In this document: positions 24,101 to 35,089 of the stretch, one piece after another
Layout of the letters: the number at the start of each line of letters is the position of its first letter
Position numbering within the stretch: position 1 is the stretch's first letter
Assembly (NCBI GenBank): GCA_022497155.1
Contig: MU385720.1
Coordinates: 434,001 to 498,000, forward strand
Length of the DNA stretch: 64,000 nt
From: Whalleya microplaca
Taxonomy: Eukaryota; Ascomycota; Sordariomycetes; Xylariales; Xylariaceae
Direction: 5' to 3'
Made by a program: the position numbers and the translations under genes
The notes under the pieces: generated by a model
Database searches by the model: none
Seen by the model: the letters and a program-made list of their open reading frames with translations, nothing else
Told to the model about the DNA's origin: nothing

Positions 24101-26066
24101 TGTCCCCCAAGAAGACGTTGTAATGTCCGGTGCATCTAAAGCTCGCGGACCAGATCCCGCAATGTCTTATGCGCCTGCCATCCCTACCGGGGCCCCGCAG
24201 TTCGCTTTCGGCCAAGATAAACAGTCCCAGGAACAGCCGCAGTTCGTTTTTGGCCCGGATAATCAGTCCCAGGCACAGCCGCAGTTCGATTTCTATACCA
24301 ACCAGCTCTTGGAATACGAACTTGAGCGAATTCCTGTAGACCCAGCTCCAGATGCAGCGACAGAAATGCCTATAGATCCGGCTCTAGATGCAATGACTGT
24401 ATATCCTGCTCTAGATGCGGCTCCAGCGACAAACAGCCCCCTATACGACCCAACAAGCAGCGGTTCCTTCCACCCCTCGCCAGGTCCAGCCCCAGCTCCA
24501 GCGACAGCGTTTCCTATAGATCCGGCTCTAATAGATCCAGCTCTAGATGAAATGACCGTAGATCCAGCTCCGGCGACAGCTCCAGCGACGGCGTTTCCTA
24601 TAGATCCGGCTCTAATAGATCCAGCTCTAGAAGCAATGACCGTAGATCCAGCTCCGGCGACAGCTCCGGCGACAGCTCCGGCGACAGGCAGCCCCCTGTA
24701 CGACCCAAGAAGCAGTGGTTCCTTCCACCCCTCGCCAGGTCCATCTCCAGGTCCAGGTCCAGCTCCAGCGTCAAGCAGCCCCATGTACAACCCAACAGGC
24801 AGAGGATATTTAGACTCCTCGATAGCCCCAGCTCCAGTGACAATTACAGGTTCAGGCAGAGGATACTTACACTCCTCGCTAGCTCCAGCTCCAGCTCCAG
24901 CTCCAGCTCGAAGAAGGCCCCTGTACGACCCAACAGGCAGAGGCAGAGCGTACTACGACTCCATGGCAGCGACAGCTCCAGGTCCAGCGACAGCTCCAGC
25001 GGCACGCAACCCCCTGTACAACCCAGCGACGGCTCCAGGTCCAGCTCCAGGTCCTATTCCAGGTCTAGCGGCACGCAGCCCCCTGTACAACCCAGCGACG
25101 GCTCCAGGACCAGCTCCAGGTCTTATTCCAGGTCTAGCGGCAAGCAGCCCCGTATACGACCCACGAGGCAGAGTGTCTGACGTAAGTAGTTTCGCTCCGC
25201 TTCATAGCTCGATGGACAATTGCTAACTAAAGATTTCCAGGTTGAGCCGGAGAGTCAATCCGTGGCGGGACCGAGCAAGCTGGACAAAGGAAAAGGGATA
25301 GCAATAGCACCGATCAGCAGCTCTCCTCCTAGAACTCCCTCTGAGAGATCTCCCTCGCCCGACTCTTTATTTTCTGGGTCCTTGATGGAAGGGGCCTTCT
25401 CTGACGTAAGTAGTTTCGCTCCGCTTCATAGCTCGATGGACAATTGCTAACTAAAGATTTCCAGGTTGAGCCGGAGAGTCAATCCGTGGCGGGACCGAGC
25501 AAGCTGGACAAAGGGAAAGGGATAGCAATAGCACCGATCAGCAGCTCTCCTCCTAAAACTCCCTCTGAGAGATCCCCCTCGCCGCAAACACCACCTCCCC
25601 TGCGGAAAGGACCCAACGCGACAATGTTGGCCATGGCAGGCCGCAGCGTGAACCAGGTCAAGAATTTTCCGAGCGGGGTTAAGAACAGTCCGGAAATGGA
25701 AGGCCTCAAGAAGTCGATGAGCAATCTTCCGAGTAGTAGCCGTGAGGGAGCCCCCTCTCCGTTAGCAGCACCCACCAGGCCGCAACACGTCCCAAGCGCG
25801 GCGGACATGGCAGCCGTCCAGAACTTTTCGAGCGATGACCTAGAGGAGCCCTCCCCGTCAAAGCAGCCCCCCCGTCAGAGGAGCCCCACCCCGTCAGAAG
25901 AGGACGAGAGTGACGTAAGCAGTTTCGCTCCGCTCTATAGCTCGACGGACAATTGCTAACTAGAGATTTCCAGAATGAGCCGAAAATAATAGTCAAGAGA
26001 CGGCGCACGCCCAGTCCCCCTAAACCACGGAAAATAGCACGGTGTCGGACACGCCGTTTGCCCTAG
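21162..26066 (+). CDS. large repeat-rich protein with N-terminal membrane domain, unknown function
   Basis: Six exons fit: 21162-21559, 21703-21862, 21990-25181, 25241-25405, 25465-25914 and 25974-26066, about 1485 aa. Exon 1 is strongly hydrophobic (four or so helices between residues 10 and 132). Exon 2 and the start of exon 3 form a soluble Trp-rich part (residues about 133-215) and a charged helical stretch rich in Glu and Arg. From about residue 330 the protein is low complexity: 14-residue repeats (SVVSPAPPVVASGS), 35-residue repeats (GPAPYVRAG...GHVSQQPE), then Pro/Ala/Asp repeats. The last three introns are each 59 nt and nearly identical to one another, so this part arose by tandem duplication of intron plus exon. 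The terminal exon ends at an in-frame TAG inside another repeat series. No known family was recognised; a wall- or membrane-linked role would be guesswork. Confidence 0.75.
22473..22640 (+). repeat. 42-bp coding tandem repeat, four copies
   Basis: Unit starts are at 22473, 22515, 22557 and 22599, exactly 42 bp apart. Each encodes 14 residues of the SVVSPAPPVVASGS type, with very few base differences, indicating recent expansion or homogenisation within exon 3 of the large gene. Confidence 0.9.
22810..23400 (+). repeat. 105-bp coding tandem repeat, three close copies plus diverged ones
   Basis: The string GTACGTTCGCGCTGGC recurs at 22814, 22919 and 23024, a 105-bp period (35 residues: GPAPYVRAG, then HDGHVSQQPE and VPEE-PEP). 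More diverged copies continue to about 23400, where the Val-Arg-Ala motif becomes Val-Arg-Ser/Pro. Confidence 0.88.
24340..25175 (+). repeat. Pro/Ala/Asp-rich coding repeat region
   Basis: Imperfect repeats encode DPALIDPALEAMTVDPAPAT, SPLYDP and GSFHPSPGP motifs in varying order. SPLYDP-like motifs (also NPLYNP, SPMYNP, SPVYDP) recur about nine times. The block is part of exon 3 of the large gene and all variants keep the frame. Confidence 0.85.
25182..25973 (+). repeat. duplicated intron-exon cassettes
   Basis: Introns at 25182-25240, 25406-25464 and 25915-25973 are all 59 nt. The first two are identical base for base; the third differs at five or so positions. The exon sequence after introns 1 and 2 is also almost identical for about 135 bases (encoding VEPESQSVAGPSKLDKGKG and on). 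Each intron follows a GAC codon in phase 0, so copies can be added without breaking the frame. Confidence 0.93.
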
Positions 26067-26333
26067 ATTGGCCCCGTGACGTACGCGGACTTCCCGGAGA
26101 ATCGTGTCGCTGCACCGCCCCGGCCCAGTCCCCCCAAACCACGGAGAATAGAAAAGATGAAGCAACGCCGTGGGCCCTGGATACGCCCCGCAACGTACGC
26201 ATCCTTCCCGGATGAGCCGAAGAATCGTGTCGTGAAATCGCGCCGGCCCCCTAAACCACGGAGAAAAGCAAAGATGGGGCAACCCCATGGGGCATTTAAA
26301 GGCACCCCAACGTACGCGTCCTTCACGGACTAG
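25990..26333 (+). repeat. coding tandem repeat interrupted by TAG, three copies
   Basis: The string AAACCACGG recurs at 26022, 26136 and 26253 (spacing 114 and 117, both multiples of three). Each copy encodes PPKPR followed by a basic stretch and a TYA(D/S)F motif. The first copy contains TAG at 26064-26066 where the second has TGG. Beyond the stop, the same frame stays open for 88 codons to another stop ending at 26332-26333. Confidence 0.85.
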
Positions 26334-26899
26334 TCTGTGGTTCAACGGTTTTCGTGGTCTCCTACCTCTCCTCAGAGTAACGCGTTACCTTGCGTTCCAA
26401 CCTTTACTAACACACAGCACTGGGTCGGTTGTTTGTATATCCAAGTCCCTAGGAACCCTTCGGGGCGACGGGAGGAGGATCTGCCGATCGCCAGTCGTCG
26501 CTGATCTGGACCCCGGATCCGTATGGTGATGGGCATAAAATGCACGACTGGCCGCCCACCGTTTTGTCAATCGCATCACCCCGTCGCCTCTCCTTCGTCG
26601 CGTCCACGCTTCGACCCAGCTCCGGTGTGTGAACGGAATCGCTCTAGAGGAAGTTGACCGGATGTCTGGGGAGGGCTGGCCGGCAAGCTACGGGCAGGGT
26701 GAACGAAAGATATGTCTCGAGGATCCCGAGGAACTGGAGGCAACTCCGGTGAAGGGTAGAGCGGCGGTGTAGATGAGCCTGGGCTTCGGTTAGGGCAGTG
26801 ATTCTGTTTGGCGAGTGGCGAGTTCTGAGATTTCCGAGTGGTCTTAGACCAGGAGGTTGCGAGGACTTTGGTCACGGTGTCTGTTCCAATTTCTAACCG

Positions 26900-27080
26900 G
26901 GTGTATGTGGTCCGTCCCTGCCCTATACATATCTAGGGGATGTGAGTAATATAGCCTCCGTCCCGGGTGAGAGTGGTGCGTCCCTGCCCTATACATATCT
27001 AGGGGATGTGAGTAATATAGCCTCCGTCCCGGGTGAGAGTGGTGCGTCCCCGCCCTATAACATATCCAGGAGATGTGAGT
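26900..27080. repeat. 66-bp tandem repeat, about 2.7 copies
   Basis: The GTCCCTGCCCTATA box recurs at 26914, 26980 and 27046, exactly 66 bp apart. Copies 1 and 2 are nearly identical; the third is diverged after about 15 bases. No coding role is visible. Confidence 0.9.
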
Positions 27081-27815
27081 GGTTTGTTCCCGCCCATCGA
27101 CTATATCTCGAAAATGCCTCGTTGCGGTACTGTCCTCGCCGTCCTTCGAGCAACAACCATACTCGACAACGCTCATCCGGTCTTGTCCTTGCCGCCCCTT
27201 GAGCCCCCTACCTTTTCGATAATCTCGTCTGGTCATGTTCGCGCCAGCCTTCGAGTTTCTTGGCAACCGCCAAGTGTCAGTATCAAGTTGGAGTATCTGT
27301 TGAGATTTTGTACAACTACTTGTTGGAGTATTTGTTGAGACTTTTGTACGACTATTTGTTCGATTTTCCTGTCCGAGTTCCACTGTCCGAATCTTTGAGC
27401 ACACGAGGGAGTACTCTATAGATATACAGAACGGACACGATTGTCACCGACCACACACAGAAACAGTTCAGCTACCAACTGAAAGAACTTTCTGTGTTTC
27501 TGGGAACACCCTGCGGAATATCAGATATATCCGCATTCTTGAAACATTATTTCAAGACGTTTGCGAAACCACACAGCTCGCAGACGGACGCTAGAGACGC
27601 TGGACTCCAGTGGTTGCGACACTTCGGGCAACCAACCTGAGTTATACCCAACTGGAAGGCCGTACAGGCGGCCAACTTCAAGATTTTTCAGAGAAAGTCT
27701 TATTGGCAAAGGGCCCGCCATAAACCACAGTGATGATCCTACCGAGCTTCACAATATATAAGCACGGCAAGATCTTCCCAATATACGAGCCCTTGGGAGT
27801 CCAGTCGCTCCATAA

Positions 27816-27816
<1 letters not shown>

Positions 27817-27866
<50 letters not shown>
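27817..27866 (+). repeat. 50-base A homopolymer followed by purine tract
   Basis: Fifty consecutive A residues run into an almost pure A/G tract up to about 27928. It could be the poly(A) end of a retroposed sequence or a simple expansion. I could not find a clear target-site duplication flanking it. Confidence 0.8.
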
Positions 27867-27868
<2 letters not shown>

Positions 27869-28603
27869 AAGAGGAGGAATGGGAAAAGGGGGAGGAGGAA
27901 AGAGAGGAGGCAGGAGGAGGAAAACCACCTGGACACCCTCGTATAAAACGGGGCCACCCTATCCATCTCAGCGAGCACGCCGCCGCGATTTCTCTGTTAC
28001 GAGAACTTCCAGCTACAGCAATCTTCAGCTGTCATATCACCTGACGGATGTAAGTAACCCAATAAATGCAATGGTAGCAGCGATAAGGGATGCTAATCTA
28101 TATACAGGCGACAGGTCTCCGGGATAGTTACTAGAATGGCAGCCAGGCGTCAACACTAACCCGCCAGACACCACACAAGGGTATTGTCCACTTACAGATT
28201 TTGAAGAAAGAGGTATGTCGGAAACCCCCCTAACCCCTCTAGGTTGTAGCGAGAGATACTGACATCTGTTGATACCTGTCGAACGGCGATCAACCCTGGA
28301 ACAAAAGGTACGTCTAAACCCCTTCCCCTTTAACTGTGGAGTGAAGTGCTAACATCTGTTGATACCATACAACGTGTGGTGAATTTAGTTCGGACGTACC
28401 TCTTCGACACCCCAATACCCGGAGAACAAACTAACAAACCGCGGAATTAGTTGGTGTTTAAGATGCCTGGCGCCCTAGTAATAAGTATATCCCGAAAAGA
28501 GACCTGAATCGATTCGTCCGGTGAGTATAAGACAGCTGCTGGTGGCTGGAAACTGGAAGTTCTTGCAATAGAGAAATTGCGGTAGGTCAACTAATAACAA
28601 ACA

Positions 28604-28639
28604 AACACACACACACACACACACACACATACACACACC
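28604..28639. repeat. AC dinucleotide microsatellite
   Basis: About 18 AC units with one T interruption. Confidence 0.9.
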
Positions 28640-29017
28640 AATAGTGCTGCAGCGAGATGGAGAGGGATGGTACACCTTGCGGGGTGTCCCTGAAGGAGAA
28701 TGGTGGGAAACCGAGATAAAAAAGGAGGAGCTCTGGATAGAGAGCTAGAAAGGGGGGGAAACATTAAAACAAAAAAACAAAACAAAAAACCTAAAACAAA
28801 CAAATTAAAACAACTCTACCACTCAACTTTAGCCTGATATATATGATATGTGTGCCATCCCAAGTGTTTGTGACATGTAGCCTACAATAGAGAAATACAC
28901 AATCGGTAGATACAGGAGGAGTAGGGCGTAATAGAAAGCAAACAAAAGCACACAAATGAGACCGGGTTGGGCACCTATGTTCTCTATTCAAGCACACGCA
29001 AGATCTAACAGACCCAC

Positions 29018-30726
29018 CTATCTAGGCTTAATCTTCGTCCACCCACTCGTGCCCTTCTCCCTCTCCCTATCGCGGTCCCTAACCGCGCTCGAGACGCCAC
29101 CACCGCCAGCGGGAATCCTGGGATTCTGGCCACCACCACCGCCGCTGCCACCGTCGCCATTAACGGCGGTATTAACGCTCATGTAGCTCTCGATGCCGAA
29201 GCGGTGACCACCACTACCACGCTCACCGGCCCGCAGTGCCCTGGGGCCGGAGGTGCCGGTGGAGGTGCTGCCGACGAGCACGCCGTCGTCGAGCGCGTCG
29301 TCGGGCGTCCACGCGTCGTCCTCGAGCAGCTCCCACTCCGGGACCGGGTTCTCGTGCACCAGCTTCGCCTTCAGGCGGTCGACGATCTTGATCACGTTGG
29401 GCATGCGGAAGCCGCGCGTCAGCTCCGTCCCCGCCGCGCCGCCCAGGAACGTGTGGATCGACCCGTGCGAGTACCAGCCCATGCGCGGCGCCGTCGCCGC
29501 CTTGCCCAGCTCGGAGGCCGCGGAGGCCGCGGGATTGGTGGTGGTGCCCCCGGCGCCGTCGCTGTTGTTGTTGCGGGTGCTGCTGCTGGTGTTGGACGCG
29601 TCGGCGATCTGCTGCGGGTTGCGCTGCAGGGAGAAGTTGATCAGGAGGTTGTAGAGGTTGCGGCCCATGCAGGCGAAGTCCTCGAGCCCGTTATCGCCCA
29701 CGGACACGCCTTGGGTCCGGCAGAGCCAGACGATATCGTAGGAGAGGAGACAGACGGCCTCGAGGAAGGCGTTGTAGGCCAACGGGTCTTCCTTGGCGAG
29801 GACGGAGAGCGGCCTGTCTATGAATAGGGGGCGAGGGTGCGGTACATGGGTGAATTGGCGGTCACGTGGATCCGGTGGAAAGGGAGTAGAGCCAGGGAAA
29901 GGAACATCTCCATGGTGGTATGAGGAGGTCAGGGAGAAGATAGTTGGGCGAGGATAGTCGTTGTGTGGCAGTGTGATCTCTGCTGGCAGGCGAATGGAGA
30001 GATAATGGGAGGCGAGCCACAATAGATGTGTGATATGTACAAGAGATGCTGATATGAGTTCGGGTTGTACATCTAAGAGAAGTTAGTACTCAGGAGTAGG
30101 GGGTGCGGAGAAGGCCACTGACTATTTAGATTGTGTAAATCGATGATGTCTATGCCTCCTATCTTGTATTCGAAGCCCGCGCGGTTCCCACGACGCACCC
30201 GCTGCAATCGGTATAGCTTGGCTACCTCCATGCACAGCGCAGCTCTGTACTGGGCTGTGGCATCATACTCTCGATCCCAGGTGTATTTGGTCATCTTGAT
30301 GACTTTCCTCGTTTCCTCGATCTCTCGATTGCGCCGAGCAGGGAGACCTTGCGAGGCAGCGGCAAGGTCCGACTTCCTACGCGCGATGCTGGCCTTCCTC
30401 TCCTCGATCTCTGTCCTTGCAGCGGCAACCTCATCGCGGAGCTTGTCTGCCGATGCTATGATATTCTCGGTTCTTGCTTTGGCCTTGTGCTCCTCCGAGA
30501 TGCAGTTATCGACGTACGTTCGGGTGGACCGATTTGTCGCCGGTGCGCCTGGGCCAGTTGTGCTCTCTGCGAGGAGCTTATTCACACGCGACTCTAGCTC
30601 TTCGGCTTCGAGGAGAACCCTGGCATTTGCTACGCGACCTTCGTATAATTCGTTCCTAGCATCCACCACGCAGAAAAAGGGCAGCCTCTTGGGGTGGTGC
30701 GCGCGCTGACAAATATCGCAGCTCAT
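29018..30726 (-). CDS. atg14: autophagy protein Atg14 (PI3-kinase complex I subunit)
   Basis: Two exons read leftward, 30726-30123 and 30072-29018, separated by a 50-nt intron; about 552 aa. The N-terminus MSCDICQRAHHPKRLPFFC carries the CxxC motif and third cysteine typical of Atg14, followed by VDARNELYEGRVANARVLLE. A long coiled coil (residues about 40-165) then mediates binding to Atg6. The conserved block of the UVRAG/Atg14 family follows (GGIDIIDLHNLNNVQPELIS and YLSIRLPAEITLPHNDYPRP), then LAYNAFLEAVCLLSYDIVWLC. The C-terminal 150 residues are Gly/Ser-rich and low complexity. Atg14 directs the Vps34-Vps15-Atg6 kinase to the pre-autophagosomal site. Vps38/UVRAG is the alternative, but the N-terminal Cys pattern favours Atg14. 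Confidence 0.88.
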
Positions 30727-31316
30727 TGTGGCCGGACTCGGAAGAGGTGTGAGGATGACAGTATTTGACTAGGTAGGTGTGTGCGTAAGGGTCAGCTTTT
30801 GTGTAGTACTGGACCATCCGAGGGGAACCAGTTGAGCTGAAATAGACCTAGAACCACACATTGCATCAGTGAATGACCACAGCGTACTGCAACAGGTGCA
30901 CCTAGGCTGCTATGTGAATAATGTTAGAAATGGTGGAAGGGCGAAGTCGTCCTGGTGACGTCGAAGCGTGATCTCCAAGGTACGGAGGTACTTGCAGGGG
31001 CCATTGACCTATCAGCCTTATCGCGTTCGTGCTAGTTGGCTTACCCCTGTTTGCCAAGCCTTCGAGATCTCTAGGAACGAGAGCTCCTTGGGCAGCGACG
31101 CGTTTCTGGAATCTCGTAAAGCTGCAGGCAGTAGCCACACAATATCTAGTACTAGGTTGATCTCTGTCTTTTTGGTTAGAGAAGGTATAACCTTTGTTCC
31201 GGCTGTTTCATAATTTTATGTATGAACTGTACGGTCTTTCTACAAGATTGGACTGGGCTGCACCTTTTATACTCCTTACAGCGAGATTGTGTTCTAGACA
31301 CTGAGTTCTGCGAATC
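30727..31316. promoter_or_regulatory. divergent promoter region, atg14 and small coiled-coil gene
   Basis: About 590 bases separate two outward-facing start codons (30726 leftward, 31317 rightward). No gene is supported inside. A TATA-like TTTTATACTCC lies about 50 bases upstream of the rightward start. Confidence 0.45.
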
Positions 31317-32084
31317 ATGTCTACTACACCCAGATCAACGTCGCCTGTCAAGGCGCCTCGGTCACAACAAGGTGTAGAGGCTGATCAGTCAATGATGGTG
31401 GAACCACCAACCCATGTGGGTGACCAGACTTCGCCAATTCGGCCTCTCGAAGAGGTGACTGTCAGGCTTCACCCACAACCACAGTCGCCTCCTCGGACCC
31501 AGGTGCTTAAGGTTGAACCAAGCCAGGATGCGATAGTTCTTAGATACCAGGAGCCACCGCGGCGGGTGCGGACTCCTGAGCTACAAAAACGACGAAGCAA
31601 TCGATCTGAAGCTCAACAGAGCCCAGGTCACCTTGCACCGTTCGACTGGGATGACTTTAGGGAGCGATACGAGCAGGCCTTACAAGAGGCTGATGAGCAG
31701 GAGAAACAGCTTCTGGATGAGTTTGACCAGCTTGTCAAGGTATGCGGAGCAAGCCTCTAGAATACAAACTTCCCAGTCATTGCTGATATGGATTCAGTAC
31801 TTCAATGTGTGGGCATCAGCTTCCTCTGCTCATGATAATGAAAGAGCCATCAAGAGGTTTGATCCCTATTACGTCTAATGTACCTAAGGGGCAGTACTAA
31901 AGCTATGAACAGGTTGCAGACCCGCGAGAGACATGTCCGCCTTTCTGAGCAGACTCTTTCACAAAGGAAGCAACATCGTCAGTACTGACTCTTTTTCTCA
32001 CCACGGTAATCGCGACTAATTCATCTAGTATCCGAGGTTGTAAAGGCTTTCCAAAGCGCATTGGCACTTCTAAGTGCGACGTAG
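31317..32084 (+). CDS. conserved fungal coiled-coil protein of unknown function
   Basis: Four exons (31317-31739, 31798-31856, 31913-31977, 32029-32084) join in frame to 200 aa. The first half is Pro/Ser-rich and disordered, with several Thr/Ser-Pro sites that could be phosphorylated. The second half starts with FDWDDFRERYEQALQEADEQ and runs as a predicted helix or coiled coil through the short exons (YFNVWASASSAHDNERAIKR, then RHVRLSEQTLSQRKQH and EVVKAFQSALALLSAT). The protein ends right after the helix. I recall similar hypothetical proteins in filamentous fungi but cannot name a function. The three small 3' exons all have clean GT-AG borders and compatible phases, which supports the model. 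Confidence 0.75.
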
Positions 32085-32633
32085 ATTGCAGTCCACTTCG
32101 ATTCCACCGCGGCAGCAATGATGATCACAATAATTATGAGCCATTCCTACGGTGTTTTTTTCATAGCAGATGGCGACCTTCATCTCAAGGTGTTATATTT
32201 CTCTATTGTTGGAGGCAACAGTTGTTGCATCTGGTAACTGTACCAATCATTGGGAGCATATCCGAGGGCTCAGCTTAGACCTGCATGGTAGTGTTGGTGG
32301 GTGCTGCCTGATGACTACGATATCACGACTTACGATGCTAATGAATTATGAGCCTGTAGCTAGGTAGCTATATACTTCAAGTTTGCATAAGCCAAAAGGA
32401 TTGCTCTCAATAGGTACCTAACATATTGTACAGATTAAAGTACTTGGTCACGATTTCATGATAGTCACAGTGCCAAGTCAGCGGAATGTAACACAGTCGC
32501 GGCTTGGGTGGGGCAAAGCTTTAACGCCTGGAACTTTATTAGAGCTTCAGCTTCACTTTCACCTTCAATTTCCTACCTAATCTTCTACAAATGCCTAGTA
32601 ACTCGTGCGCCTACGAAGTCGACTAACTCAACC
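32085..32633. other. intergenic
   Basis: No supported gene. It contains the 3' flank of the coiled-coil gene and the promoter of the DUF3807-like gene; the CT-rich leader starts near 32550. Confidence 0.5.
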
Positions 32634-33460
32634 ATGTCGGCTGCTTTGCCGGCTCCTGGGGCCTTTCGAGTCCCAGAAGTCTCGCAGGTTGGTTCCATTC
32701 CTCCTTTTCTCCTGCTCTCATCAACTGATGCTGACTATTTAGACAGGCAGAAATAGACTGGTTTCGCGAAGCACACTTCTCCAACGCCGCGACCGAGCTC
32801 TTCGGTTTCCAGTTTCTTCAACCTGAAAATGCACAGGACACGAATCAATACGACGAAGAGTACGATGAATACTACGAAGAGGAGGAAGAAGATGACGGGC
32901 TCGGCTACTATCCTGACGGCGTCAAACGCACCCTGACCGATGAGCAAATCGCCATCTTCCGCCACTCCGAACTCGAAGCCCTGCGTCGCGCCGAAGCCAA
33001 AGCTGCTAAGCTCAGGGAGGAATCGGCGGCGATGTTGCGGCAGGCAGCCGAGGAACCAGACGCGGCTGCTTTCAGCCCCGAACCGACCGCCTCGTTGCCG
33101 GATGTCTACGAGTCTGATGCTCCTAAGATCAGCACCGGACCCATGTCCTCGCCGCAGCCCACAATCCAGCCCAACAACGATGAAGGCGAGATGCAGGACG
33201 GCAGTGAGGACGGCGAGATCGAGACGGAGAAGCCGAAGCTGTCGAAAGCCGCACTCAAACGTCTGAAGCGACAGCGCGCGAAGCAGAGGAAGCAGGAACA
33301 GCGCAAGTTCCACCCCGAGAAGAAGCCCGATCTCCGCAAGAGGACCTGGGACGTCGTCGAGGCTGGTATGGACACCTTGGACTACGGCGAACTTGAGGAC
33401 CATCAGGGTGCGGCTGCCAATCCGGTGGCGCAGAGGCGGCGGATTTCGTACGATGATTGA
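32634..33460 (+). CDS. DUF3807-like fungal protein
   Basis: Two exons (32634-32687 and 32747-33460; 59-nt intron) give 255 aa. The N-terminus has a short conserved part (EIDWFREAHFSNAATELFGF), an acidic stretch (EEYDEYYEEEEEDDGLGYY) and then YPDGVKRTLTDEQIAIFRHS. The middle is acidic with Ser-Pro sites. The C-terminal 80 residues are very basic (LSKAALKRLKRQRAKQRK), ending with RTWDVVEAGMDTLDYGEL, a likely nuclear localisation region. The combination fits DUF3807 proteins of filamentous fungi, whose role is not established. The last residues RRRISYDD could be a basophilic kinase site. Confidence 0.72.
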
Positions 33461-35089
33461 GGAACTACTCAAGGATAACGAGTTGCTCTACAATTCAACT
33501 TGTTCCTTTTTCTCATGGGCCTCCAAGCCCGCCATTCATGTGGTTGAAGTAGCCCGGTCAGGTCAGTGTTGCATATTTCTTCTGCTTAACTACACATATC
33601 ATTCGCATGATGAAAACCTTAGTATCGTCATCCTTAGTCGGAAGCTCGCTGGAGATCTCCTGAAGTTGGCTTTTGCCCATGGATGGTGGTTTTCAAGCGG
33701 GTGCATGTCGAACACATTAATCTTCTCTCTGAACAGCGTCGTATCCATTTCCTAACTGCTTGTCCACTTTGCTGCAGACTGGATAGCTAATTGTGATTGC
33801 AGATAGTCATAGGCCGAGAAGCACACAAGAGATGGCATTTTAATGCCTGGCGTGCTAGAGGTCTACGCGGTGACGCAGCAGAGGCACTTCTGGGACTGAA
33901 GTCATGATACTTGGTCATGATGATATCTATCAGGGACCAGCAGGGGAGCTGTGAGCCGTTATAAATGTACGTGCCATTTACTGTTAGGGTTGTACGACAA
34001 CCGCTCGATGATCCATACCTTACATAGCTACGCAGATGGTTAGCAACATTGCCATATGATCGACGATATTACTTAGCTTTCCCACTTACGTTGTGTGAGG
34101 GAGAGTATGCTATACCAGTAAAGGAGGACATAGATAACTATAGAACCCACTGCTGGGGATGCCATCCGCTTGATATCTAGTCTTATATGCCTTTTGTGTA
34201 CTCCCATGAGCATCATGTATTAATAGCACACGGCTTCTCTGAATATCTGAAGGACACCCCTTGATTATGAAAGCTTGTTGTTATATAACTGACATCGAGA
34301 TCAATATGCGTTTTGGCTTTTCAATGCAATTTTTGTGTACAAAACCATGGAGCTATACTTATATCAGAGTAGGAAGACGCTATAGTCAATATTATATCCA
34401 TGAATAAATTCTACCCCAACCATTCATCCTCCCAAAACTCCGAGACCATGCTTAAAATTAATATCAAATGTATCAAAACAAGTAAGGAAGAGGATGTCTC
34501 GGATCAGAGGCGAATGAATCTCGATGAACGAGGTATCGATTTAAGTGACGCGCCTAGGAATACATTTAAGAAGGTACATATAAGTATCGATACATCTGAT
34601 AATATAAAGTTATAGTTGAAGTAAATACTTCTATAAATATTATATAAATGTCTGAAGTATCAATGTCTTGATCATAAAAAGCATGAGATGAGATGGAGAT
34701 GAGATGTCTTTATACTGTTGCACCGGTTAGATAAGTATGTCTCATTATAAGAATTACATCGACTTACCTATATACCCTACCTCTGCATAGATTTCCCCAC
34801 TGTCAGCACCTGCATTACTTACAGTAGTATGTTTTGCCGTAGTTTGGCCGCGATCCACCCCGCAACGGATTAGGTAATCTTTTGGTCTGCCACAAACCCG
34901 TGCCTGGTCTCGCTGGTCTCGGCGATAGTCCATCCCACCCCAAATATCTCATCCCACCAGACTGATCTCCTCGGAGCCTTACCTTGGTGCAGTCGCGTGG
35001 CACATTACGCCCTGTGTCGACCCATCTAAGCCCAGTCGAGTCACTTTCCAGTTCTTGCGTCGTGTTTCGCGCGCAGACCAGCCGCAATC
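33461..35089. other. intergenic, AT-rich in the middle
   Basis: No supported gene in 1.6 kb. The frame at 34400-34615 is AT-rich and lacks coding character. A short GAGATGAGAT-type repetition sits near 34685-34705. The last 250 bases form the promoter and leader of the CK2 gene. Confidence 0.5.

Larger units (their letters stand above)
26334..29017. other. gene-poor repeat region
   Basis: No intact gene is supported. It contains a 66-bp tandem repeat (26.9 kb), a 50-base A run (27817) followed by a long purine tract, and an AC microsatellite (28.6 kb). Two related stretches at about 28195-28295 and 28310-28365 share the string CATCTGTTGATACC and each begins with a donor-like GTATGT or GTACGT. 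They may be remnants of a gene with duplicated intron-like units, as in the neighbouring large gene, but no frame connects them. Confidence 0.5.

Noticed and set aside
27730..28044. Frame with poly-Lys
   Set aside because: Created by the A50 run and purine tract; no other coding evidence.
34400..34615. AT-rich 71-codon frame upstream of CK2 alpha
   Set aside because: Composition-driven; no splice sites or conserved features.
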